A stretch of DNA of 33,951 bases, from NCBI GenBank assembly GCA_905233785.1, contig CAJOCV010000001.1, forward strand, positions 1-33,951, read 5' to 3'. Shown piece after piece: positions 18,760-27,440 of this stretch. A program made the position numbers and the translations under genes. The DNA comes from an uncultured Oscillospiraceae bacterium (GTDB lineage: Bacteria; Bacillota; Clostridia; Oscillospirales; Oscillospiraceae). The notes below the pieces were generated by a model. That model was not told the origin of the DNA. It made no database searches and saw only the letters and a program-made list of their open reading frames with translations. Each line of letters opens with the position of its first letter. The stretch's first letter is position 1.

Positions 18760-19543
18760 ATTTGGAAATCACGATCCTTCGTAAATACTTCAGCGCGTAG
18801 AACACGCGCAAAATCAGATAGTACGACAGCGAAACCACCCCGTCCCGCCGGAGCTCCCGCAGGTTTTCCACATAGCCCTCCTGCATGGCCTTCAGATTGC
18901 CGGACAAGCCGGAATTTCCGCACGCGCGTTTTTTGAGCCCGATTTCGACAAGATGCTCGGGCAGGTAATAAAAGCCGTAGCTTTTGCTGATTTTCAGAAG
19001 ATACTGCGCATCCTCCATATAGCGCCGGCTCTCATCGAAACCGCCGATCTCCTCAAAAATCCGCCTGCGCATCACGATGGACGGTGTGACCGGAAAGCTT
19101 TTGACCGTCAGATCACGAAGGCTTGCCTTGTAGAGCTTATCGACCTTTTTAAACAAGAGCCTCAAAGGGCGTTCATCCGCCCCGGCGCCGAGGAGGTCGA
19201 TCTGCGGGTTTTCCGCCAAAACCTCAGCCTGCCGCGCCAGCTTCCGCGGCAGCCACTCATCGTCGGCGTCCAGGAAAGCGATCCAGTCCGCCCCGGCCAG
19301 CTGCATACCGGCGTTGCGGGCGGCCGAAGGACCTCTGTTTTCCTGTATCACAAGGCGGATCGGTATTTGCGGACAGCGCGTCTGAAAGTCTCGGACGAGC
19401 TCTGCCGAGCGATCGTTCGAGCCGTCGTCCACCACGATGATTTCCCGGATCAGCTCCGGTTTCGTCTGCCGCCGTACGGAATCGAGCGCGTCAACGATCG
19501 TTTTTTCGTTGTTATACATCGGAACAATCACGGAAAAATCCAT
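18752..19543 (-). CDS. Glycosyltransferase family 2
   Basis: MDFSVIVPMYNNEKTIVDALDSVRRQTKPELIREIIVVDDGSNDRSAELV ... AFLDADDEWLPRKL. Confidence 0.92.
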   Translation of the reverse strand: MDFSVIVPMYNNEKTIVDALDSVRRQTKPELIREIIVVDDGSNDRSAELVRDFQTRCPQIPIRLVIQENRGPSAARNAGMQLAGADWIAFLDADDEWLPRKLARQAEVLAENPQIDLLGAGADERPLRLLFKKVDKLYKASLRDLTVKSFPVTPSIVMRRRIFEEIGGFDESRRYMEDAQYLLKISKSYGFYYLPEHLVEIGLKKRACGNSGLSGNLKAMQEGYVENLRELRRDGVVSLSYYLILRVFYALKYLRRIVISKYV

Positions 19544-19553
19544 ACTGTTCTCC

Positions 19554-20468
19554 TTAAAACAAGCCAAAAATCAAAGCCAGACGAAAGGCCGCCGTCTCCA
19601 AACGCGACTGCCGGTAGAGCTTGCTTCTGAGCGCATACCGCAGTCTTGCCGGAAACGCTTCGGCAGAGAGAAAGGCCTCCAGCTCGGCAAGCTTCTGCTC
19701 CTGCGCAAGGCGCGCCTGGTTTTTCTCAGCAAAATATGCGATCTGGGCGCGGTACTTCTGTCCGTCGCCGTGCAGGGCATGACTGCCGCTGGCATGGAGC
19801 TGGCCAAGGCTGCCGCTGCCCGATCCCATCTGGTTTTTCCTGTGCTGCCGGTAGAGGGTGTGCGCGCTCGGATCAAAGATCAATTTCCCGTACAGCACGG
19901 CCATATTACAAATCCAGGAGTCATATACATAGATTCTGGAGGCATCCGGCAGCGGCTGGAGCAGCGCAAGCAGCGCCGCGTTCATCACCTGGGTATGTCC
20001 GGGACAGATGTTCTGGATGATCGTGTTGTAAAAGTCGAGCTCTCGCGTCTGCTTTCGCGTCCGGCCGATGACGTTCAGCTTCTCATCCACCAGTGTGGAG
20101 GTGGAGGCATAGAGCGCCGGGCTGTCTCCCGCCCGGAGCAGCGCCTCGATCGCGGTCTGGATTTTATCCGGCAGCCACACGTCATCCTGGTCGCTGATGG
20201 CGTAATAGTCATAGCCTCCGGCGCCGTCGAGCAGCGCGAAGAAGCTGGCGTTGCTGCCGATATTCTCTCCGCGCGTCAGTTCGATCCGCCCGGGATATTT
20301 TTCCTGCATGCGCTCAATCAGAGCGCAGCTGCCGTCCGTGGAGCCGTCGTCCCGGATGCGAAGAATGAGCGTGTGCTCCGTTCGCTGCTCAAGAATGCTG
20401 ACGATCTGCTGCTCAAGATACCGCTCGCCGTTGTAGGAGGAAAGCAGAACCAGTACGCTCTTTCTCAT
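19554..20468 (-). CDS. Glycosyltransferase family 2 (RfbF/RfbG-like rhamnosyltransferase type)
   Basis: MRKSVLVLLSSYNGERYLEQQIVSILEQ ... YDYYAISDQDDVWLPDKIQTAIEAL. Confidence 0.9.
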   Translation of the reverse strand: MRKSVLVLLSSYNGERYLEQQIVSILEQRTEHTLILRIRDDGSTDGSCALIERMQEKYPGRIELTRGENIGSNASFFALLDGAGGYDYYAISDQDDVWLPDKIQTAIEALLRAGDSPALYASTSTLVDEKLNVIGRTRKQTRELDFYNTIIQNICPGHTQVMNAALLALLQPLPDASRIYVYDSWICNMAVLYGKLIFDPSAHTLYRQHRKNQMGSGSGSLGQLHASGSHALHGDGQKYRAQIAYFAEKNQARLAQEQKLAELEAFLSAEAFPARLRYALRSKLYRQSRLETAAFRLALIFGLF

Positions 20469-20840
20469 GGCTTCCACCCGCGCATTCCGCGACACGACGC
20501 GCTCTTCATCCTGATAAAGCCCCTGTTATGGGGCGCATTTTCTATCCTCATGGAATCCTCTCCGTAACGCATCATTCCCTGTGCGCAAGCAGAAGCCGCG
20601 CAGTTACACGGGTCGGCGGCTCCTTCAGAATAGGGTTTCTGAGACAAGGCCGCCTGTATCCCCCTCTGCCGCAGTGTTTGAGCGCAGCGCAGCCTGTCAG
20701 CCCTTCGCGCTGCTGCGCCCTGCGGAAACAAAGCTCACCGATACAGAGCAGGGGCTTTTGCAAAGGCGACGGAGGCCTTGAAGCCTCGCCGCGCACGCGC
20801 AGACAGTTTGGCCGCCCCGCCCCACGCCCCCGGGTGCTCC
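20469..20840. repeat. Non-coding insertion/repetitive-element candidate inside the eps operon
   Basis: About 370 bp gap in an otherwise gap-free operon; only overlapping low-complexity shadow ORFs; begins where the SDR gene loses its expected C-terminus. Confidence 0.4.
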
Positions 20841-21656
20841 TTACGTCTTCCGAGGGCTCATCCCCTGATCGTATATCAAGTCGCCAAATGCCTTGCGCGC
20901 CTTCGAGCCTATTTTTCCGGGCAGACACATGGCCAGCCTTACAAACGGGTTCAGCGCCGGGCACAGACGCAGGCTTTTCCCCCTGCTTTGCGCGATACGG
21001 CGCACGGTATCACTGGTACACAGGTATTGTTCATCCTGCGGATAGAAAAGCCCCCCGTCCCCCTGCCGGACAAGCTGCTCGAGAAAGGCGCAGAGAAGTT
21101 CAATCCGCACAGCGCTTCTTTGGTTTTTCAGGCTTGGAAACACCGGAACACGCTCCGCGATTTTCACAAGGGCAGCGTAGTTTCCCTTGCAGGCTTCCCC
21201 ATACACCATGGGCGGGCGCAGGATTGCGACCCGAAAAGAATCCGAGGCGAGGGCTTGCAGCAGCCGCTCGGCCTGCAGCTTGGATTTGCCGTAATGCGTC
21301 ACAGGAGAAGGGGGCGTTTCCGCGTGGATGCTCCCGGTTTCCATACCGTAAACGCTCATGCTGCTCAAATACACGAACTGCCCCACGCCCTCGGACTTTG
21401 CCTTTTCCGCAAGCGCCGCGGCGAGATCGCGATTTACTTCATAGTAGAGATGGGCGTTCTCTGTTGTTTCCGCGATATGCGCGATCCCCGCGAAGTCGAG
21501 CAGGCTGTCAAAGCCGGAAAAATCCTCCCGCTTCCAGTCGTCCGCGCGTACCCGGATCGAACGCAGCTCATATTCCCCCGGAAAATTCTGATTCAGATAC
21601 GCGGCGAAGGCGCTTCCGATATACCCCCCCGCGCCCGCAAGCAGCAGCTTCTTCAT
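20841..21656 (-). CDS. NAD-dependent epimerase/dehydratase (SDR; possible nucleotide-sugar 4-reductase/epimerase), C-terminus probably truncated
   Basis: MKKLLLAGAGGYIGSAFAAYLNQ (GxxGxxG) ... YLSSMSVYG ... THYGKSKLQAE (YxxxK). Confidence 0.88.
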   Translation of the reverse strand: MKKLLLAGAGGYIGSAFAAYLNQNFPGEYELRSIRVRADDWKREDFSGFDSLLDFAGIAHIAETTENAHLYYEVNRDLAAALAEKAKSEGVGQFVYLSSMSVYGMETGSIHAETPPSPVTHYGKSKLQAERLLQALASDSFRVAILRPPMVYGEACKGNYAALVKIAERVPVFPSLKNQRSAVRIELLCAFLEQLVRQGDGGLFYPQDEQYLCTSDTVRRIAQSRGKSLRLCPALNPFVRLAMCLPGKIGSKARKAFGDLIYDQGMSPRKT

Positions 21657-22288
21657 CTTTTCTCCGCTTTCTTCTTTATTTCGCCGGTACCGCCCTCCAC
21701 AACGCCCTCGTGCCGCAGGACGCTGAGCACCGTTCCGAAAAAGCATCGGGTATCCATCGCAAAGGCTGTAAGGCCGCCCTTTCTGAGCCTTGCAACATAG
21801 TCCCCATCCAGCCTTGCCTTCTCGGCGATCTCCAGCTCATCACGCCCGTTGATCTGTGCCCAGCCGGTCAGACCGGGGCGCACCTCATTTGCGCCGCAGC
21901 GATCCCTCTCTTCGATCAGATCCTTCTGATTCCAAAGCGCAGGACGCGGCCCGATCAGCGACATGCTGCCATTGAGAATATTCCAGAACTGCGGGAGCTC
22001 ATCCATGCTGCTCTTACGCAGAAAGCGGCCGACCCGGGTGATATATTGCTCCGGGTTTTCCAGCAGATGTGTCGGCGTATCGTGGGGGGTAGACATCTTC
22101 ATGGAGCGGAATTTATACAGCTTGAAAAGCTTTTTATTCTTTCCGACCCGCTTCTGTGCAAAGAAGATCGGGCCTGGATCGTCAAGATAGACCGCCGCGG
22201 CACACAGCAGGTAAACCCAGGAAAGCAGCGCCATGACGAGCGTGGACAGGACGATGTCGAGCGCGCGCTTGATAACATTCTCATACAT
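21653..22288 (-). CDS. Undecaprenyl-phosphate sugar-1-phosphate transferase (initiating PGT)
   Basis: YENVIKRALDIVLSTLVMALLSWVYLL ... GPIFFAQKRVGKNKKLFKLYKFRSMK ... MDELPQFWNILNGSMSLIGPRPALW. Confidence 0.95.
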   Translation of the reverse strand: MYENVIKRALDIVLSTLVMALLSWVYLLCAAAVYLDDPGPIFFAQKRVGKNKKLFKLYKFRSMKMSTPHDTPTHLLENPEQYITRVGRFLRKSSMDELPQFWNILNGSMSLIGPRPALWNQKDLIEERDRCGANEVRPGLTGWAQINGRDELEIAEKARLDGDYVARLRKGGLTAFAMDTRCFFGTVLSVLRHEGVVEGGTGEIKKKAEKR

Positions 22289-22335
22289 TCTCGCTACCTC
22301 TTGAAACAGGAAAACAGCCCCAAACCCGGTACGGA

Positions 22336-24408
22336 TCAGGAAACGGTCTGCTTGATTTCTCCGGCAAGCTCCCGATACCTGACATCCTTGTTTTCATTGC
22401 CGTGGTTCCCAGCCGGATGATAGGTGGAAACCATCCCCGCAACAACGCGGCGGATTTCCCGCTCCCGGTTCTCATAGGCGGTTTCCATCAGCATCTCCAC
22501 GTTTTTCAGGAAAGCATCCTCGTCAAAGGGGATCGGGCTTCCGATATGGATCAGCTTGTTCGGCGTCTTCTTCAGGCCTTCCTCCGCCATCAGCTTTTCC
22601 TCATACAGCTTTTCGCCGGGGCGAAGACCGGTATACTCGATCCGAATATCCACATCCGGGCGGTAGCCGGAGAGCTTGATGAGGTTGCGCGCCAAGGTGT
22701 CGATCTTGACGGGGCTTCCCATGTCCAGCACAAAGATCTCGCCGCCGTGGGCATAGGTTCCCGCCTGCAGCACGAGGCCAACCGCCTCCTGCACGGTCAT
22801 AAAATAGCGGATCACGTCGGGATGGGTGACCGTCACGGGACCGCCCTTTTCAATCTGCCGCTTGAAGAGCGGCACCACCGAGCCATTGCTGCCAAGTACA
22901 TTGCCGAAACGCACCGCCACAAACTCGGTGCAAATCTTCTCCGCCGCCTCTGTCATCTGCTGGCTGCGCGAGCTAAAGCTCGCATCGTGCGTAAACAGCG
23001 GCGGGATCTCATGGGTACGCCCTTCGCGGATCATTCGGTCGAAGGACTGCACTACCATCTCGCACAGGCGTTTGGAGGCGCCCATGATATTGGTTGGGTT
23101 GACCGCCTTATCCGTTGAAATCAATACAAAGCGCCTACATCCGTGGCGCATAGCGGCGTAAGCGGTTTTATAGGTGCCGATGGTGTTGTTTTTGATGGAC
23201 TCGCAGGGGCTGTCCTCCATCAAAGGCACATGCTTGTGTGCCGCCGCGTGGTAAACGATCTCCGGGCGGTATTCGGCGAACACCTGCTCCAAGCGCTGGC
23301 TGTCGCGCACGGAGCCGATCAGCGTAACCAGATCGAGGCTCGGGTATTTGTCGCGCAGCTCCATCTGGATGGCATAGGCGTTGTTTTCATAAATATCAAA
23401 GATAATCAGGGTTTTCGGTTCATTCGCGGCGATTTGACGGCAAAGCTCGCTGCCGATGGAGCCGCCGCCGCCCGTGACCATAATGGTCTTTCCCCTAAGG
23501 AAAGCGGAGATTTCCTCCATATCCGTGGAAATCGGCTCTCGCCCAAGAAGGTCCTCAATGGCGACATCCTTCATCGCGCCAACCGTGACATCGCCGTGGG
23601 CGAGCTGGTAAATGCCGGGCAAAATCTTCAGCTCACAGCCGGCCTCGCTGCAGATACCCAAAATCTCGCGCGTATTCTCTGGCGAAGCCGTTGGGATGGC
23701 AAAGTAGATCTTGTCGATCTTGAACTTCTCCACGTTCAGCAGAATATCCTCTCTGCCGCCCACAATAGGAATGCCGTCGATATACCGGTCCCATTTGTTG
23801 GGATTGTCATCAATAATACATACAATTCTCTCTTCCCCCTTGGAGGACTTCGTCATATCGCGCAGGATCATCTGACCGGCGGAGCCGGCGCCGATGAGCA
23901 TGACGTGCTTGACGTTCTTGTCGCCCGCGTGAAAAATGGAATCTCTGAGCAGCAGCCCAAAGCGATACACGAAGCGAATCCCGGCAATCAGAAAGAACTG
24001 GATAATAAAGCCCACCACATAATACGAGGTCGGCATCCGTGTGAAAAACAGAACCGTAACGATCAGCTGGAAAATGCCGGTGATTGCCGAGGAGGCCAGG
24101 ACGCGCAAAAGCTCCGTATAGCTGGCAAAGCGCCAGACGCTTCGATACAGCTTGAGCGCCCAGAAGACCGCGATGCAGAACACGGTATACATCGGCGCAA
24201 ACAGATAGAAGGAGTCGATATAAGCCTGCGGAATCTGCGAATAGTGAAAATCAAAGCGGAGGAGCAAGCCGAAATAAAACGAAACGTTCACCGCCGCCGC
24301 GTCATAGACCATCAGCACCGCGCTGATCACGCGCCAATGCTCCAGCTTGATTTTACGGCTGAAATGGTTCGGTTCTTCCTCTTTGCCCTTATGATACATT
24401 CTGCCCAT
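22336..24408 (-). CDS. Membrane nucleoside-diphosphate sugar 4,6-dehydratase (CapD/PglF/WbpM-like)
   Basis: Four N-terminal TM helices, CoA-binding-like VMLIGAGSAGQMILRDM, then KTIMVTGGGGSIGSELCRQIA ... STDKAVNPTNIMGASKRLCEM ... TEFVAVRFGNVLGSNGSVVPLFKRQIEKGGPVTVTHPDVIRYFMT. Confidence 0.95.
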   Translation of the reverse strand: MGRMYHKGKEEEPNHFSRKIKLEHWRVISAVLMVYDAAAVNVSFYFGLLLRFDFHYSQIPQAYIDSFYLFAPMYTVFCIAVFWALKLYRSVWRFASYTELLRVLASSAITGIFQLIVTVLFFTRMPTSYYVVGFIIQFFLIAGIRFVYRFGLLLRDSIFHAGDKNVKHVMLIGAGSAGQMILRDMTKSSKGEERIVCIIDDNPNKWDRYIDGIPIVGGREDILLNVEKFKIDKIYFAIPTASPENTREILGICSEAGCELKILPGIYQLAHGDVTVGAMKDVAIEDLLGREPISTDMEEISAFLRGKTIMVTGGGGSIGSELCRQIAANEPKTLIIFDIYENNAYAIQMELRDKYPSLDLVTLIGSVRDSQRLEQVFAEYRPEIVYHAAAHKHVPLMEDSPCESIKNNTIGTYKTAYAAMRHGCRRFVLISTDKAVNPTNIMGASKRLCEMVVQSFDRMIREGRTHEIPPLFTHDASFSSRSQQMTEAAEKICTEFVAVRFGNVLGSNGSVVPLFKRQIEKGGPVTVTHPDVIRYFMTVQEAVGLVLQAGTYAHGGEIFVLDMGSPVKIDTLARNLIKLSGYRPDVDIRIEYTGLRPGEKLYEEKLMAEEGLKKTPNKLIHIGSPIPFDEDAFLKNVEMLMETAYENREREIRRVVAGMVSTYHPAGNHGNENKDVRYRELAGEIKQTVS

Positions 24409-24539
24409 GGTTCCGATGCTCCCTGTTTTAGAAGTCCGAAATAGCGTTCAAAGCAATCGGCCGCGAAAGCCGTCGCTTTCATTTTAAAGATGGAAACGCC
24501 CGCTATGCGTCGTGGCATCCCTCGCGGTATACGGAATTT

Positions 24540-24568
24540 ACTATAGCATAGATAGCCTGAATATGCAA
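24540..24568 (-). promoter_or_regulatory. Sigma-A-like promoter for the eps operon
   Basis: Minus strand TTGCAT (24568-24563) - 17 nt - TATAGT (24545-24540), about 130 nt upstream of the dehydratase start. Confidence 0.7.
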
Positions 24569-24572
24569 GTTT

Positions 24573-26030
24573 TCACCGCGGTTTCAGCAAGCGCGTTTTT
24601 CCCTGAGCCCGCGCCCAGTCATACCATTCGCCCAGCGCCAGCCCGCTCACAAGGTAAAAACAAAGCGTCCGCTCGTCGGTATAAGAGAAGAAGCCGGATT
24701 CCATCTGACCGAACAGCAGCGTGCCGAGCACCGGCAGCCACAAAAGCTTCTCCCGCAGCGGCGCCCCGGATGCCAAAAACATCCGAAACGCGCGAAGCGC
24801 AAGCAGCAGACTGACCGCAAGCACGAGCAGCAAGCCCGGCAGACCGGTGAGCATCAGGGTCTGCAGGAGGTAATTGTGAAAATGCACGAGCGTCGGATAG
24901 CCCGTGATCATCAGGCGATAATTGGTCTCCGTCATCACCTCGTCAGCGCTTTGCCCCACGAGCAGCGTCCTCGGATTGTCCCGCAGCGCATCGAGCGCGG
25001 CTGCGTAAAGGCTCAGCCGCCCGCTGCTTCTGGCATCCCAGGTCTTGAAGCGTTCTGATGGCTCACCGATCCAGGGTACGTCCGTGTTCGAGCGCGCGGC
25101 GAGCGGCGCTGGCTCCGCCGCGGCCGCGACCTCCGCAGCCGACGTCGGCGCGGCCGCGATCCTCTCCGCCGGGCGAAACGCCGCGGCGGCTTTTCCGGCA
25201 AGGAGGAATAGCAGGAGGCAGACAAGCGTCCCCCCAGCGAAGCCCGCCAGAAGGACGAGAGCCTTCGCAGCGTGTTTCCCTCCCCTCTTGGGAACCGCCG
25301 CGAGCAGCAGCAGGCCGCAGAGAAGACCGGCGCTTACCGAAGCGCACAGCAGAATGCTTCTGCACTGCCCAAGCACGATGGCGCAGAAGTCCATCAGGAG
25401 CGCAAGCGCGCTCAGCGCCCGCAAAGGCAAGCTGTTACAGGCGAAGAACTGGTAGAGCATCAGCATCCCGCCGATATAAAACCAATACGAGCTCACGTTC
25501 GGGTTTACGTCCAGCAGGGTAATCACGCCGGGGGTAAACAGTCGTGCCACGCCGCACAGTCTGCCGCCCGTAATGGGATTGAACAGATCGCTCTGGCGCA
25601 GGTAACAGCTGACGCACAGGCTGCCCAGCGCGAAAAAATACACGCCAAGAATCACCGAGAGCAGATTGAGCAGGCCGCGGCGTTCGCCGGCGTCCAACAC
25701 GAGGCCGAGAGAAAAAAAGGGCAGCATCAGCGCAAGATCCAGCACGAACAGGTACTCCCGGCTCAAAACACGATCTCCGTTGAAAACGCGCGTCAGCACG
25801 ACCCAGAGCAGATAGGCCGCGACCAGCTTGACCTCAATCCCGTCCCTTAGCCGCCGGTAGTACAGGACGCCCGCGATCAAAAGCGGTGGGAAGAACAGAT
25901 AGATCCCGCTTTTGATACTCCGGGCAAGATAAAAGTTCAACTGCCACATCTGAAAATAGAGAAACAGCAGCACTACCGCGGCGGCAAAAGCCCTCCGCCT
26001 GAGCACCGGTGTCTTCTGATTTTCAGCCAT
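24573..26030 (-). CDS. O-antigen ligase/Wzy_C-family membrane protein
   Basis: Polytopic; large loop followed by LMITGYPTLVHFHNYLLQTLMLTGLPGLLLVLAVSLLLAL, typical of the O-antigen ligase domain. Start could be 26039 or 26030. Confidence 0.82.
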   Translation of the reverse strand: MAENQKTPVLRRRAFAAAVVLLFLYFQMWQLNFYLARSIKSGIYLFFPPLLIAGVLYYRRLRDGIEVKLVAAYLLWVVLTRVFNGDRVLSREYLFVLDLALMLPFFSLGLVLDAGERRGLLNLLSVILGVYFFALGSLCVSCYLRQSDLFNPITGGRLCGVARLFTPGVITLLDVNPNVSSYWFYIGGMLMLYQFFACNSLPLRALSALALLMDFCAIVLGQCRSILLCASVSAGLLCGLLLLAAVPKRGGKHAAKALVLLAGFAGGTLVCLLLFLLAGKAAAAFRPAERIAAAPTSAAEVAAAAEPAPLAARSNTDVPWIGEPSERFKTWDARSSGRLSLYAAALDALRDNPRTLLVGQSADEVMTETNYRLMITGYPTLVHFHNYLLQTLMLTGLPGLLLVLAVSLLLALRAFRMFLASGAPLREKLLWLPVLGTLLFGQMESGFFSYTDERTLCFYLVSGLALGEWYDWARAQGKTRLLKPR

Positions 26031-26060
26031 CTCCCACATCTCTCTTTCCGATTCCGTTCC

Positions 26061-27440
26061 TTACTCCTCATAGACCGCGAGCACGCCCTTGTAGGTCATG
26101 TAGCAGTCGAGCTTTGCGGTCACTTCAAAGGGCGCGTGCATGCTCAGCACGGGAACGCCCGCGTCGATGGTGTCGATGTTGCGCTTGGCCATGAACTTGG
26201 CGATGGTGCCGCCGCCGCCCTGATCGACCTTGCCGAGCTCCGCCATCTGCCAGATGACCTTCTTCTCGGCATAGAGGCGGCGCAGATAGGCCACGAGCTC
26301 CGCGGAGGCGTCGCTCGTGCCGGACTTGCCGCGCGCGCCGGTATACTTGCAAAGCCCCATGCCGTAGTTGACGCGGGAGGCGTTGCGCTTCTCCATCACC
26401 TCGGGATAGAGGGGATCGAAGGCCGCCGTCACGTCCGCGGAAAGGCAGAAGCTCTTTTCAAAGCAGCGGCGCAGCGGGACGTTCTGGCTCTCGCAGAGGT
26501 CTGCCATGAAGGTATCGAAGGCCTCGCTCTGCATGCCGGAGACGCCCTCGGAGCCGATCTCCTCCTTGTCGCAGAGAAGGCACACGGCCGTGCGCGCGGG
26601 CTTCTGCACGTCCAGGATCGCCTGGAGCTCGGCAAAGGCGCAGACGCGGTCATCCTGGCCGTAGCCGCCGATCAGGGAGCGGTCAAGGCCGATCTCGCAC
26701 ACGTCAAAGGCCGGGACGGCGGTGAGCTCGGCGGAGATAAAGTCCTCCTCCGTCACGCCGTAGCTGTCGTTCAAGAGGCTCATGATCGCAAGCTTCACGC
26801 GATCCTTGCCCTCGTCGGCATAGGGAGCGGAGCCGATGAGGATATTCAATCCCTCGCCGGTGATGCCCTCGGCCATGGTTTTCTTCATCTGATCCTGCGC
26901 CAGATGGGGCAGAAGGTCGGTGATGACGAACTTGGGCTCGTCCGCCTCGCGGCCGAGAATGACCTTCACCGTCTCGCCGTTTTTCAGCGCCACAACGCCG
27001 TGCAGCTCGAGCGGGATCGTGACCCACTGATATTTCTTGATGCCGCCGTAGTAATGGGTCTTGAAGTAGGCCATTTCCTCGTTCTCGTACAGCGGAGACT
27101 GCTTGAGATCGAGCCGCGGGGAATCAATGTGCGCGCCCGCGATCACAGCGCCCTCGCTCAGGGGCTTCTCACCGATCACGGCCAGCATCAGCGCCTTGCC
27201 GCGATTGCTCTGATAGACCTTGTCCCCGGCGCTCAGCGCCATGCCGGGTCTATATTCCACGAAGCCCTGCTCTTTTGCGAGTTCTATGGCGTAATCCGTG
27301 GCTTCCCGCTCGGTGCGGCACTCGTTCAGAAAACGCATATACGCGCGGCAGTAGTTTTCCGCGTCGATCCGTTCCGCCGTGTCGATCAGGTCATAGCCAT
27401 TCTTCTGCTCGTAAAAAAGCTTGCTTCTCAGCTCATCCAT
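26061..27440 (-). CDS. M18 family aminopeptidase
   Basis: VIAGAHIDSPRLDLKQSPLYENEEMAYFKTHYYGGIKKYQW ... LLCDKEEIGSEG ... SMHAPFEVTAKLDCYMTYKGVLAVYEE. Confidence 0.94.
   Translation of the reverse strand: MDELRSKLFYEQKNGYDLIDTAERIDAENYCRAYMRFLNECRTEREATDYAIELAKEQGFVEYRPGMALSAGDKVYQSNRGKALMLAVIGEKPLSEGAVIAGAHIDSPRLDLKQSPLYENEEMAYFKTHYYGGIKKYQWVTIPLELHGVVALKNGETVKVILGREADEPKFVITDLLPHLAQDQMKKTMAEGITGEGLNILIGSAPYADEGKDRVKLAIMSLLNDSYGVTEEDFISAELTAVPAFDVCEIGLDRSLIGGYGQDDRVCAFAELQAILDVQKPARTAVCLLCDKEEIGSEGVSGMQSEAFDTFMADLCESQNVPLRRCFEKSFCLSADVTAAFDPLYPEVMEKRNASRVNYGMGLCKYTGARGKSGTSDASAELVAYLRRLYAEKKVIWQMAELGKVDQGGGGTIAKFMAKRNIDTIDAGVPVLSMHAPFEVTAKLDCYMTYKGVLAVYEE

Noticed and set aside
20528-22420. 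630-aa plus-strand ORF
   Set aside because: Antisense to the well-supported SDR and sugar-transferase genes; R/P/S-rich shadow translation typical of high-GC DNA; no recognisable domain.
22336-24408. Possible frameshift or insertion in the dehydratase (EIPPLFTHDASFSSRSQQMTEAAEKICTEF)
   Set aside because: Frame is intact and the catalytic motifs on both sides are complete; length variation in this loop occurs in the family.
23143-24444. 433-aa plus-strand ORF
   Set aside because: Antisense to the CapD/PglF-like dehydratase, whose motifs are unambiguous.
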